Source: an uncultured Eubacteriales bacterium
Lineage (GTDB): Bacteria; Bacillota; Clostridia; Oscillospirales; CAG-272
Assembly (NCBI GenBank): GCA_934503195.1
Contig: CAKSVM010000005.1
Coordinates: 4,672-68,671 of the forward strand
Reading direction: 5' to 3'
DNA length: 64,000 bases
A model generated the notes under the pieces. That model was given only the letters and a program-made list of their open reading frames with translations, made no database searches and had not been told where the DNA came from. The translations under genes were made by a program, and so were the position numbers. How positions within the stretch are numbered: the first letter of the stretch is position 1; every line of letters starts with the position of its first letter. Shown here piece by piece: positions 1-7,518 of this stretch.

Positions 1-489
1 GTGGGATTCGCAGGTGTCGCGGAGCGCGTCAGCCGCCTTGACGACCGTGTTCATCGCGGTGTCAAAGCCGATTGTGTATTCGGACGACGAGATATCGTTG
101 TCGATCGTTCCGGGAAGTCCGATCGTCGGGATTCCGCGGATCGAAAGGTCGGTCGCGCCGCGGAAGGTTCCGTCGCCGCCGATTGCCACGATTCCGTCGA
201 TGTGATTCTTCTTGCAGGTCTCTACAGCCTTTGCCATGCCCTCTTCGGTCTTGAACTCGGGGCAGCGGTCGGAGTAGAGAATCGTACCGCCGCGGGTCTC
301 GATTCCGTTGACCTCGGACGCGGTGAGATCGCGAAGCTCGCCCGAGATGAGTCCTGTGTATCCCTTGTAGATTCCGACGACCTCAACGCCGCGCGAGAGT
401 GCTGAACGGACAACGGCGCGGATCGCGCTGTTCATGCCGGGCGCGTCTCCGCCCGAGGTGAGGACACCGATTTTTCTGAAAGTAGCCAT
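1..489 (-). CDS. pfkA: 6-phosphofructokinase, ATP-dependent (3' end cut by window edge)
   Basis: Glycolytic phosphorylation of fructose 6-phosphate to fructose 1,6-bisphosphate in the cytoplasm. The first 163 codons are present and the reading frame runs off the left edge, so about half of a ~320-residue enzyme is visible. Visible motifs are GGDAPG (residues 13-18, ATP site), GGDGT (104-108) and PGTIDND (126-132, containing the catalytic Asp). The Gly in GGDGT and the Gly in PGT are the residues typical of ATP-using rather than pyrophosphate-using PFKs. The start ATG at 489 is preceded by an AAAGGATG ribosome binding site. Confidence 0.96.
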   Translation of the reverse strand, partial: MATFRKIGVLTSGGDAPGMNSAIRAVVRSALSRGVEVVGIYKGYTGLISGELRDLTASEVNGIETRGGTILYSDRCPEFKTEEGMAKAVETCKKNHIDGIVAIGGDGTFRGATDLSIRGIPTIGLPGTIDNDISSSEYTIGFDTAMNTVVKAADALRDTCESH

Positions 490-550
490 TTTTATATCAT
501 CCTTTTTATAATGAATTTTCTGTTTGTGATGTTTTTGACTATATGCTTAT

Positions 551-579
551 ATTGTAATATATTTTTCCGAAAAAATCAA
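551..579 (-). promoter_or_regulatory. Putative sigma-A promoter of pfkA
   Basis: On the minus strand TTGATT (574-579) and TACAAT (551-556) are separated by 17 bp, about 60 bp upstream of the pfkA start. The match is good but not perfect. Confidence 0.5.
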
Positions 580-604
580 GGGGTAAACGCGAATTTTTTT
601 GAAC

Positions 605-798
605 TTCCGGTAATTTTTACATATAGTGCAAATATGAATACATAATGTCGGAAATGTTTCGACAGACGCGAATTATTGCGGATTTCTGAACGCATCCGCG
701 CGCAACTCTCCGGTAGACACATTTGCTTGAATCATGAAACTTGTTTTGTGGGAGTTGCACAAAAATCCGAGGCAAAATTTGTTTCATATTCCGGTAGA
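605..798. other. AT-rich intergenic region with short repeats, possible operator
   Basis: The 386-bp gap between pfkA and the solute-binding lipoprotein holds no gene. It contains three copies of a TCCGGTA motif (near 606-612, 708-714, 790-796) and an inverted pair ATGAAAC (734-740) / GTTTCAT (781-787) just upstream of the -35 box of the lipoprotein gene. The position would suit a regulator of a sugar-uptake gene, but nothing in the sequence identifies the regulator. Confidence 0.3.
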
Positions 799-804
799 AA
801 AAGC

Positions 805-833
805 TTGACAATGTTTCGGATCTGTGATATAAT
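805..833 (+). promoter_or_regulatory. Sigma-A promoter of the solute-binding lipoprotein gene
   Basis: Perfect TTGACA (805-810) and TATAAT (828-833) separated by 17 bp, 42 bp upstream of the ATG at 876. Confidence 0.88.
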
Positions 834-875
834 ATAGCTATCTCATAAAATTAGTTCAATAACGGAGGACAAATT

Positions 876-2345
876 ATGAAACTCTCAAAGCGTTTTATCT
901 CATCCGCGCTCCTCGCAGCGATCATCGGTTCGCTCGCGGCCTGTGGAAATGAAACAAATTCCACGGGGGGGGGTAACGAAGTAACAACTTCTGACAACCT
1001 TCCGGAAAGCGTGACGACAAAGGCCGAGGAGGCCGACATTCCCGACGACAGGTATGAAGGCTACACCTTCCGCATCCTCGGAGCCGCACTCGCCGCCGGG
1101 CAGACCGCCAACGACATAATCTCCGACGCCGAAACCGGAGACGCGCTCGGCGACGCAGTCTATAAGCGCAACCGCATGGCCGAGGAGCGATTCGGAATCA
1201 AGATCGAGTATGTCGGGACTTCGGGAACCGTCGCTTCGGCGATCGGACAGGCGGTTCTCGCCGGGGACGACGCGTATGACGCCGCCGCCGGAAACACGGC
1301 AGGAGCGGCGGGCGCGATCGTAAACCGATACATTCTCCAGATCTCCGGGCTTCCGTACATCGATATCGAAAAGAGCTGGTGGAATACCGGACTCATCGAG
1401 TCCTCAGCGATTAACGGCGAGGAATACATCCTGATGGGCGATATCAACTATGCGTGGAAGAACGCGACATGGGCTTTGTGCTTCAACAAGCGGCTTTACA
1501 ATGAGTTCGGGCTTGAAGAACCCTACAAGATGGTCCGCGAGGGAAGATGGACGATCGACGTCCTTGAGGAGCATTGCCGCGATATCACGAAGGATCTCAA
1601 CGGAGACTCGAAATTCGACAAGGACGACCAGTGGGGAATGCTTTCGAGCAAGACCGCGGGACTCGGACTCGTCACCAGCACCGGAATCACGACCGTGACA
1701 GCCGGAAAGGATGGTACGCTCGAATACATTCTCGACAATGAGCGGAATGTCGATATCATCGGCAGACTCAGAAAGCTCATGACCAACAACGATATTCAGC
1801 TCCGGGCTGAGGATATCACCGGATCGACGAATATCTGGGATGATATCATAAACATCTTCCGCGAGGGGCGCGCACTTTACCGTATCTCGATAATGGGAGA
1901 CATAGTCGGACTCCGCGACATGGAGGACGATTTCGGAATCCTCCCGCTCCCGAAATACGACGAGAATCAGGAGAGCTACATAACGACCTATCAGGCTTGG
2001 AACGGATCGGCGTATATGGTTCCGGCTTCGATAAGCGACAGCAAGCGCACCTCGGCGATACTCGAATATATGGCGTATCTTTCGAAGGACACGATAACCG
2101 ACGCGTATTACAACGTGAATCTTCAGGGCAAGGTAGCGCGCGACGACGATTCGTCCGAGATGCTTGATATAATCTTCGACTCGATGAAGACCGATGTCGG
2201 CTTCGCGTTCCAGCTCGGAAGTGTTCAGAACGTGCTGAAAGGGATCATCAACAGCGATACCGACAACACCGCGTCGACTCTCGCGTCGTCAAAGGAAAGC
2301 ATTGTGACGGCGATAAAGGACTTTGAGGAATCGGCGAAGGGATAA
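876..2345 (+). CDS. Extracellular solute-binding lipoprotein (ABC-type, probably carbohydrate)
   Basis: Probable substrate receptor of an ABC importer, anchored to the outer face of the membrane. Residues 1-22 form a signal peptide ending in LAAC with lipidation Cys23, followed by a Ser/Thr/Gly-rich tether. The mature part has the bilobal-binder pattern with a PKYDENQ segment and a calcium-loop-like DxNxDxxxxxxD stretch at 240-251. At 489 residues the length is normal for this family. It is paralogous to the convergent gene at 2398-3855 (shared MAGDDxYD/LAGDDAYD, ILPLPKYDENQ and ARDDDSSEMLDII blocks). No permease or ATPase is adjacent, so the partner must be encoded elsewhere. The ATG has a GGAGG site 8 nt upstream. 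The ligand cannot be deduced. Confidence 0.85.
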   Translation: MKLSKRFISSALLAAIIGSLAACGNETNSTGGGNEVTTSDNLPESVTTKAEEADIPDDRYEGYTFRILGAALAAGQTANDIISDAETGDALGDAVYKRNRMAEERFGIKIEYVGTSGTVASAIGQAVLAGDDAYDAAAGNTAGAAGAIVNRYILQISGLPYIDIEKSWWNTGLIESSAINGEEYILMGDINYAWKNATWALCFNKRLYNEFGLEEPYKMVREGRWTIDVLEEHCRDITKDLNGDSKFDKDDQWGMLSSKTAGLGLVTSTGITTVTAGKDGTLEYILDNERNVDIIGRLRKLMTNNDIQLRAEDITGSTNIWDDIINIFREGRALYRISIMGDIVGLRDMEDDFGILPLPKYDENQESYITTYQAWNGSAYMVPASISDSKRTSAILEYMAYLSKDTITDAYYNVNLQGKVARDDDSSEMLDIIFDSMKTDVGFAFQLGSVQNVLKGIINSDTDNTASTLASSKESIVTAIKDFEESAKG

Positions 2346-2353
2346 GAAACAAA

Positions 2354-2380
2354 CCGGGCGACGGAATTTCCGCCGCCCGG
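2354..2380. terminator. Bidirectional terminator between convergent lipoprotein genes
   Basis: A GC-rich hairpin with 13-nt arms (CCGGGCGACGGAA against TTCCGCCGCCCGG, one mismatch) lies in the 52-bp convergent gap. A T-containing tail follows on the minus strand, and a weaker one on the plus strand. Confidence 0.75.
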
Positions 2381-2397
2381 CTTTCGCGCGGGTGAGA

Positions 2398-3855
2398 TTA
2401 TTTCGAGTAGCTTTCGTAGAGATCATCGAGACGCTGTTCAAGATTGGATTTTCTCGACTCGAAGAAGCTTGCCAGCCCCTGTGAGCCGGACATGACATAG
2501 TAGCAGAGAAGGTCGGAATTCGCGCCGAGTTCGGAGTAGAAGACGTCGGCGAAGGCGAAGTAGGTTGTGGACGAGATTATGTCAAGCATCTCGGCGGTGT
2601 CCTCGTCGCGGGCGTATTTTCCTTTGAGCGCGACGTCGTAGTAAGCGGGGATTATGTTGTTGTAGCCGTCGGCCGCCATAGCTTCGAGGATAAAGGTGCA
2701 TTTTCCGGGATCCTCGACCGTGGCGGGGATCGACGCGACGGTAACCGTGCGGAGAACCGACGTTATGTAATCTTCCTGATTCTCGTCGTACTTGGGGTAG
2801 GGAATGATTCCGAAATCGCTCTTCATGTCGCGGAGCTTTTCGACGTTCATGAGCGTTCCGCTGATGAAAGCGGTGTTTCCGGCGATGAAGGCCTCGATCA
2901 TTCCGTATCCCTCGGGCATCTTCGCGCTGTAGCGGAAGGCGTCGCTCTGACAGAAATTGAAGATTTTGTCGAAAACGTCGACTTCCTTCTCGCTCGGGAA
3001 GTCGATGACCTGACGTCCTTCGGCGTTCTTTGACGTGAGCGAGCATCCGGTCGAGTATTGGAAGGGATTGTAGCCGTTGGTGTCGGTGATGAGTCCGAAG
3101 AGATCGTAATCGCCGATTTTTCCGTCGCCGTCAATATCCTGACTGAACTCCGAGGCGGTCTTTATGAAGGTGTCAAGCGTCCATTTGCCGCTCTTGACAA
3201 GCTCGTAGGGATATTCGACTTTGTAGTCGTCAAAGAGCTTGGCGTTGAAGAAAATGCAGTTTGAGGCGATCAGCGTCATGAGCGAGTAGTCGCCCATGAG
3301 CGAATAGAGATGACCGTTTATCGTGGCGTTTTCGTGATAACCGGATTTCCAGTAAGGCTTGTCGAAGTCGATGAATTCGGCGTTCGCGACGTCGTGGTAA
3401 AGACTGTCGACCGCGAGCGGGAGGATTATGTTCGACTGTCCGGTGACTATGTCGTACGTGTCGTCTCCGGCCATGACCGACGAGCGGATCAGCGACTGAT
3501 ACGCGTCCTTTGAATTCCAGAGTCCCGGAGTCTGTATGTAATCGAAATTGACGTCAAACCGCTCCGAAATCGTCTGATTGCGCCTGAATACCGCGTCGTC
3601 GACCACATCGCCGCTCTGCTCAGCGTCAAACTCATAGCCCAGTTCCTCGCGGACAAGGAAGGTGATCGTATCGCCGCCAAAGCTGCGCGCGGGAAGATCG
3701 TCGTGTACAGCGCGGTCGTCCTCAGGCGCGGAGGTTTCTTCGGATACGGGTTCTGTGGTCGTCGGCTTGTCGTTTCCGGCGTCGGACCCGCAGGATATTG
3801 AAGACGCGACCATAAGAATTGAAAGAAAAAGCGAAATTAGACGGTTATTTTTCAT
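2398..3855 (-). CDS. Extracellular solute-binding lipoprotein, paralogue of 876-2345
   Basis: Second probable ABC-type substrate receptor. The signal peptide ends in SISC with lipidation Cys22, then comes a Thr/Glu/Pro-rich tether. A calcium-loop-like DxDxDGxxxxxD segment sits at 240-251, the same position as in the paralogue, and the protein shares the GIIPYPKYDENQ and ARDEDTAEMLDII blocks with it. It has 485 residues. The gene has its own strong promoter and no linked permease. The two genes look like an old tandem duplication that is now convergent and diverged, possibly for different ligands; that is inference. GGAGG lies 7 nt before the ATG. Confidence 0.84.
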   Translation of the reverse strand: MKNNRLISLFLSILMVASSISCGSDAGNDKPTTTEPVSEETSAPEDDRAVHDDLPARSFGGDTITFLVREELGYEFDAEQSGDVVDDAVFRRNQTISERFDVNFDYIQTPGLWNSKDAYQSLIRSSVMAGDDTYDIVTGQSNIILPLAVDSLYHDVANAEFIDFDKPYWKSGYHENATINGHLYSLMGDYSLMTLIASNCIFFNAKLFDDYKVEYPYELVKSGKWTLDTFIKTASEFSQDIDGDGKIGDYDLFGLITDTNGYNPFQYSTGCSLTSKNAEGRQVIDFPSEKEVDVFDKIFNFCQSDAFRYSAKMPEGYGMIEAFIAGNTAFISGTLMNVEKLRDMKSDFGIIPYPKYDENQEDYITSVLRTVTVASIPATVEDPGKCTFILEAMAADGYNNIIPAYYDVALKGKYARDEDTAEMLDIISSTTYFAFADVFYSELGANSDLLCYYVMSGSQGLASFFESRKSNLEQRLDDLYESYSK

Positions 3856-3898
3856 AAAATTGCCTCCTTTTTATTTACTGTTGTCTGCTGTATATTCA

Positions 3899-3927
3899 AT
3901 TATAGCAGAATTCACGGATCGTGTCAA
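3899..3927 (-). promoter_or_regulatory. Sigma-A promoter of the second solute-binding lipoprotein
   Basis: Minus-strand TTGACA (3922-3927) and TATAAT (3899-3904) are both perfect, with 17 bp spacing. Confidence 0.88.
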
Positions 3928-3967
3928 TTCAAAACTGAGCATTTTCCTATCAATTTTCAGCAAATAT

Positions 3968-4001
3968 ATATGCCCTCGGGGTTTGATCCCCGGGGGCATA
4001 T
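3968..4001 (-). terminator. Terminator downstream of ispD
   Basis: A 14-bp stem (ATATGCCCTCGGGG with its complement) and 6-nt loop lie directly after the ispD stop codon. The minus-strand tail is A/T-rich rather than a pure T run. It closes the barnase/barstar/ispD operon. Confidence 0.65.
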
Positions 4002-4005
4002 GGTT

Positions 4006-4758
4006 TTACGGATTTTTTCTGAGCAGAACCTCGGCTACGGCGAGATCGGCGGGAGTCGTGAGCTTTATGTTGTCGGTGCCGCAGTCGACAAGCTTCACCG
4101 GATAGCCGATATGCTCGGCGAGCATATTGTCGTCGGTTGCGGTGAAGCCCTCCTCCTTCGCCACATACGCCGCCGCGCGGTAAAGCTCGGTCTTGAAAAC
4201 CTGCGGCGTCTGCGCGAGCCAGAGCGAGTCGCGGTCGATCGTCTCGGCTGCGAATCCGGCGGCGTTCGCCTTCTTCACCGTGTCGCTGACACGCGACGCC
4301 GCCGTCGCGGCTCCGTGATTGTACGCCGCGCGGATGACCTTTTCGATCTTTTCGGGAGTTATAAGGCATCTCGCGCCGTCGTGGATCGCGACGAACTCCG
4401 ATTCGTCCGAAACCGCCTCAAAGCCGCGAAGCACCGATTCCTGACGCGTCGCGCCGCCGACAACAACCTTCGCGAGCTTCTTCGGCGAATATTCCTTACG
4501 GTATTCCTCGTAGAAATCAAGCTCGTCGGCCTTTGCCGAGACGATGATCTCGTCGATCACCGGACAGCTTTCAAACGCCTGCAATGTCCTGACGATGACC
4601 GGAATCCCTTCGAGGGTCAGTAACTGCTTCGTCCTGTCGGCGTTCATCCGCGTGCCGCTTCCGGCGGCGGCGATTATGGCTGAGGTGAAATGATGTGTGT
4701 TCGCGCTCTTTGAGAGAGTCCGTACAAGAGACGCGATTTCCTTTGTGTCAAGCTTCAT
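4006..4758 (-). CDS. ispD: 2-C-methyl-D-erythritol 4-phosphate cytidylyltransferase
   Basis: Third step of the MEP isoprenoid pathway: transfers CMP from CTP to methylerythritol 4-phosphate. Nucleotidyltransferase motifs are AAGSGTRM (31-38), TKQLL (43-47), GGATRQESV (101-109), HDGAR (126-130) and TPQ (184-186). At 250 residues it is about 20-25 longer than usual because of an N-terminal extension before the first beta strand; no convincing internal start was found, so the extension may be real. The start overlaps the 3' end of the barstar gene by 11 bp, which suggests translational coupling. An essential metabolic gene is therefore last in an RNase/inhibitor operon. Confidence 0.95.
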   Translation of the reverse strand: MKLDTKEIASLVRTLSKSANTHHFTSAIIAAAGSGTRMNADRTKQLLTLEGIPVIVRTLQAFESCPVIDEIIVSAKADELDFYEEYRKEYSPKKLAKVVVGGATRQESVLRGFEAVSDESEFVAIHDGARCLITPEKIEKVIRAAYNHGAATAASRVSDTVKKANAAGFAAETIDRDSLWLAQTPQVFKTELYRAAAYVAKEEGFTATDDNMLAEHIGYPVKLVDCGTDNIKLTTPADLAVAEVLLRKNP

Positions 4759-5029
4759 TGTTCGTGTTCCTTTCGGTCGGTTGATTTATGACGTGTATGA
4801 ATTCGTTTTCCGCGGCCTCGGAGATGACCGCGAGAACCCGCTCCGCATATCCGCCAGCTCCGGGGCGGCTGATTATTATTGTCGTCGGCTCGGAAATGTC
4901 GGTCAGGCAGTCATAGAGTGCGTCGAGATTCTTTCCGTAGTATTCCGGGAATCCGAAGAGCTTTTTAAGATATTCGTGCGCGGGAATTCTTTCTTGGAGC
5001 CGGTCGGCGTTTATCAGAATCACTCTCAT
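4748..5029 (-). CDS. Barstar family RNase inhibitor (immunity protein)
   Basis: Cytoplasmic inhibitor that would bind and block the barnase-type RNase encoded immediately upstream. The 93-residue protein carries the barstar signature PEYYGKNLDALYDCL (28-42), with Asp36 and Asp40 matching barstar Asp35 and Asp39, which plug the RNase active site. The ATG at 5029 is chosen because GGAGG lies 7 nt upstream; an ATG 6 nt earlier overlaps the RNase stop codon as ATGA. The overlap with the RNase gene and with ispD makes this a three-gene translationally coupled unit. Assignment rests on family motifs; binding to the neighbour is inferred. Confidence 0.93.
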   Translation of the reverse strand: MRVILINADRLQERIPAHEYLKKLFGFPEYYGKNLDALYDCLTDISEPTTIIISRPGAGGYAERVLAVISEAAENEFIHVINQPTERNTNNEA

Positions 5030-5031
5030 TC

Positions 5032-5679
5032 TCATTCCTCCCCGTAGAGAAGCGTGAAGCTCTCGTAGTGATCGTCGGTGTAGTAGATGAGTCCGTCGTT
5101 CGAGAATACTATACGCTTCGCACCGCGCGAGGATTTTCCGAGCGTGTCGATATCGCACTCGGTATAGGTACGGCCTTTCTTTGACGGCAGAAGTCCCTCG
5201 CGGTTTCCGAAGGTGTCGCCGCCGATCGAACAGCCCTTCGCGTATTCCTCAAGCGAACCGCCGCTCCAGCCGAGCTTTCTCGCCTCGGATTTGGTGATGA
5301 AGTTTGACGGAAGGTGTCCGGAGGTGTGGATGTAGAGCGCGACGTCGTCCTTTTTGGTGTATGTTCCGTCCTCGTCGATCACCGGGTCGGTTTCAGGCAC
5401 GGCTGTTTCGGGCTTTGCCGTCGTTTCCGGTTTGGCGGTTGTCTCGGGTTTCGCTGTTGTTTCAGGTTTGGCCGTAGTCTCTGGTGACGTCTCGGGCTTG
5501 ACTGTTGTCTCGTCAGATATTTCCGGAGTTCCGGATTCCGGGGCGGTGTCCTGATTCACTACCGCGTCGACGATGTCGAGTATGTCCGAAATCTCCTGCT
5601 GCCCGCATCCGGCCGCGCCGAGCGCGACCAGAATCGTGAGGATCAGCGAGAGAAGCCGCAGGAATATTGATCTTTTCAT
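5032..5679 (-). CDS. Barnase-type guanyl-preferring ribonuclease, predicted lipoprotein
   Basis: Secreted RNase of the barnase/N1 family, but predicted to be lipid-anchored. Residues 1-24 are a signal peptide with lipobox GAAGC (Cys25). Residues ~45-100 are a low-complexity Thr/Glu/Pro/Lys tether with repeated KPETTA units. Residues ~105-215 are the RNase domain, aligning with barnase through ITKSEA..LGW, SIGGDxFxNREG.LP.K.GRT and DHYxSFT. All catalytic positions are present: Lys130, Glu174, Arg185, Arg189 and His204 (barnase Lys27, Glu73, Arg83, Arg87, His102). The barstar gene follows directly. Barnase itself is freely secreted, so the anchor is unusual. Roles could be nutrient RNA scavenging or contact-dependent antagonism. 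Confidence 0.93.
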   Translation of the reverse strand: MKRSIFLRLLSLILTILVALGAAGCGQQEISDILDIVDAVVNQDTAPESGTPEISDETTVKPETSPETTAKPETTAKPETTAKPETTAKPETAVPETDPVIDEDGTYTKKDDVALYIHTSGHLPSNFITKSEARKLGWSGGSLEEYAKGCSIGGDTFGNREGLLPSKKGRTYTECDIDTLGKSSRGAKRIVFSNDGLIYYTDDHYESFTLLYGEE

Positions 5680-5704
5680 TGCGTTTCTCCGTTTTTTTGA
5701 TTAT

Positions 5705-5733
5705 ATTATAGTCTTATAAAAGGATTTTGTCAA
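5705..5733 (-). promoter_or_regulatory. Sigma-A promoter of the barnase/barstar/ispD operon
   Basis: Minus-strand TTGACA (5728-5733) and TATAAT (5705-5710), 17 bp apart. It is the only clear promoter for the three genes. Confidence 0.87.
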
Positions 5734-5762
5734 GTCATCGATGTAAATTTTCATTATACCTC

Positions 5763-5791
5763 TGGACACATTGCGCGGAATGTGGTATAAT
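5763..5791 (+). promoter_or_regulatory. Extended -10 promoter of ogt
   Basis: TGGACA (5763-5768), a 17-bp spacer and TGG-TATAAT (-10 at 5786-5791), 30 bp before the ogt start. Confidence 0.82.
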
Positions 5792-5821
5792 ATCCGTATA
5801 ATATGCTTTTGGAGGAAGAAT

Positions 5822-6283
5822 ATGGAAAGATACTCATATAAAGAATTCATTGGGCTTGTGATCCGGATCGGAGTCACGGGGGATCATGTAACCTCGCTTG
5901 TACGCGTTGACAAGGCCGGGGAGGATGATCCGACGCCGCTTTCCGAACGCGCTTTCGCCGAACTCTCAGAATATTTCGCGGGGAAGCGGAAGAATTTCGA
6001 TCTCCCGATCGCTTATGAGGGAACCGAGTTCCAGAAAAAGGTCTGGAAGACTCTTCTCGATATTCCTTACGGCGAGACGAGAAGCTACCGCGAGATCGCG
6101 AGGGCGGTTGAAAGTCCGAAATCCTACCGCGCGGTCGGCGGCGCGAATCATCTGAATAAAATCTGCATCCTGATCCCCTGTCACCGCGTCGTGAACGCCG
6201 ACGGCAGTCTTGGCGGCTATGGTGGCGGACTTGACATGAAGGAAATTTTGCTTGATCTTGAAAGGAAGTATAAAGATGCCTGA
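5822..6283 (+). CDS. ogt: Methylated-DNA--protein-cysteine S-methyltransferase
   Basis: Suicide repair protein that moves the alkyl group from O6-alkylguanine in DNA to its own cysteine. The active-site motif PCHRV is at 119-123 (Cys120), followed by GSLGGYGGG; the helix-turn-helix part contains VWKTLLDIPYGETRSYREIA (75-94). The 153-residue length is normal. The ATG at 5822 is preceded by GGAGGAAG; an upstream in-frame ATG lies inside the promoter and is rejected. The next gene starts inside this one (8-bp overlap), so the two are co-translated. Confidence 0.95.
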   Translation: MERYSYKEFIGLVIRIGVTGDHVTSLVRVDKAGEDDPTPLSERAFAELSEYFAGKRKNFDLPIAYEGTEFQKKVWKTLLDIPYGETRSYREIARAVESPKSYRAVGGANHLNKICILIPCHRVVNADGSLGGYGGGLDMKEILLDLERKYKDA

Positions 6284-7412
6284 AATTTACAAAGGACGCG
6301 GAAATTCCGCGATGCGTGAGGATTATATAGACTTCATAAACTACGTCTTCGGCTTCAACGGAACAAAGGATGACTTCGTGAAGCTTCTCCCGAAGCTCTA
6401 CAAGCCGGAATATCTCCCCTGCGAGAACAACTACGTCGTCACCGAGGACGGAAAGCTGAAGGCCGCGATCGGAGTCTATCCGCGTGAGCTTGACGTCATG
6501 GGAACGAAGCTTAAGTTCCACGGCGTCGGAAATGTCGCGGTGCATCCCTATTCCCGCTCGAAGGGATATATGCGCGAGCTTCTCGGAACGGCGTTGAAGG
6601 ACATGATTTCGTCCGGAGCCGATATGTCGGATCTCGGCGGACTCAGACAGCGTTACGGATATTTCTCATACGAGGTCGCGTCGGCCGTGATGAAGTTCAG
6701 CATCACGCCGACGAGCCTTCGCCACTGCTTTGACGGAATCGGACTTTCACCGCTCGATTTTACCGAGTTGAGGGAGGGCGACGAGGAGACGCTCGATCTA
6801 ATCGCGTCGCTCCACGCGAAAAAGCCGTCGCATATGTCAAGGCCGCGCGAGAGCTTCCTCGACATCGCGCACAGCTGGAACCGCCGGCTCTACGCGATCT
6901 TTGACGGCGGACGCTTTATCGGATATTATATCGACAAGCTCGTCGAGCTTACACTCGCGGATATCGCGGATTTCGACCGCGTCGTGCGGAATTTCGTCGC
7001 GAAGAACGGCTCGGTCACGCTGACGCTTCCGCTCTTTGAGACCGGCATGATCAAGGCCGCCGAGAGAATCTGCGACGACGTCACGATGGCGAACGACCAG
7101 AATTACACTGTCTTCCACTGGAAAAAGGTGATCGGAGCCTTCATGCGGCTGAAAGCCGCGTCGTCGCGGATTCCTGACGGCGAACGGAGCTATCTCGTCC
7201 ACGGCGTCGCTGGCGACGAGTTCTTCACAATAACCGTGAGAAACGGGCTTCCCGAGATAAAGGAAGTCACCGGAGCCGAGATAGTCGAGCTTGAACACAA
7301 GGAAGCTGTCGCTTACTTCTTCGGCCTTGTCTCACCGGGAAGATTTGCCGACGGACTCGCCGCTTCGTGGTTCCCGCTCCCGCTTTTTGTCGACAGCGCG
7401 GATCATGTCTGA
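6276..7412 (+). CDS. GNAT family N-acetyltransferase, Eis-like two-domain type
   Basis: Probable acetyl-CoA dependent acetyltransferase. The N-terminal GNAT domain contains the acetyl-CoA loop VAVHPYSRSKGYMREL near residue 90, followed by a second degenerate acetyltransferase/SCP2-like half, an arrangement resembling Eis proteins that modify amines such as aminoglycosides. The 378-residue length fits that family. The start ATG (6276) overlaps the ogt stop region, with GGAAG 7 nt upstream. The substrate is unknown; coupling with an alkylation repair gene hints at chemical stress but does not prove it. Confidence 0.8.
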   Translation: MPEIYKGRGNSAMREDYIDFINYVFGFNGTKDDFVKLLPKLYKPEYLPCENNYVVTEDGKLKAAIGVYPRELDVMGTKLKFHGVGNVAVHPYSRSKGYMRELLGTALKDMISSGADMSDLGGLRQRYGYFSYEVASAVMKFSITPTSLRHCFDGIGLSPLDFTELREGDEETLDLIASLHAKKPSHMSRPRESFLDIAHSWNRRLYAIFDGGRFIGYYIDKLVELTLADIADFDRVVRNFVAKNGSVTLTLPLFETGMIKAAERICDDVTMANDQNYTVFHWKKVIGAFMRLKAASSRIPDGERSYLVHGVAGDEFFTITVRNGLPEIKEVTGAEIVELEHKEAVAYFFGLVSPGRFADGLAASWFPLPLFVDSADHV

Positions 7413-7443
7413 AAAAACTTTTAGAAAATTTACGGAATAGGTA

Positions 7444-7472
7444 TAGACAGAAACGAGAAAAAGTGGTATAAT
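7444..7472 (+). promoter_or_regulatory. Promoter of the DUF2232-gdpP-rplI-dnaB cluster
   Basis: TAGACA (7444-7449), a 17-bp spacer and TGG-TATAAT (-10 at 7467-7472), 47 bp before the first start codon. Confidence 0.8.
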
Positions 7473-7518
7473 ATATCACTATGGAATTTTCTTCACGGAA
7501 AAGAGGTGGATGGGCTTT

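Noticed and set aside
1..489. Pyrophosphate-dependent phosphofructokinase
   Set aside because: The diagnostic positions are Gly in GGDGT and PGT, as in ATP-using enzymes, not Asp and Lys.
5036..5158. N-terminal extension of barstar
   Set aside because: It overlaps the RNase catalytic domain codons in another frame, while a GGAGG site is correctly placed before ATG 5029.
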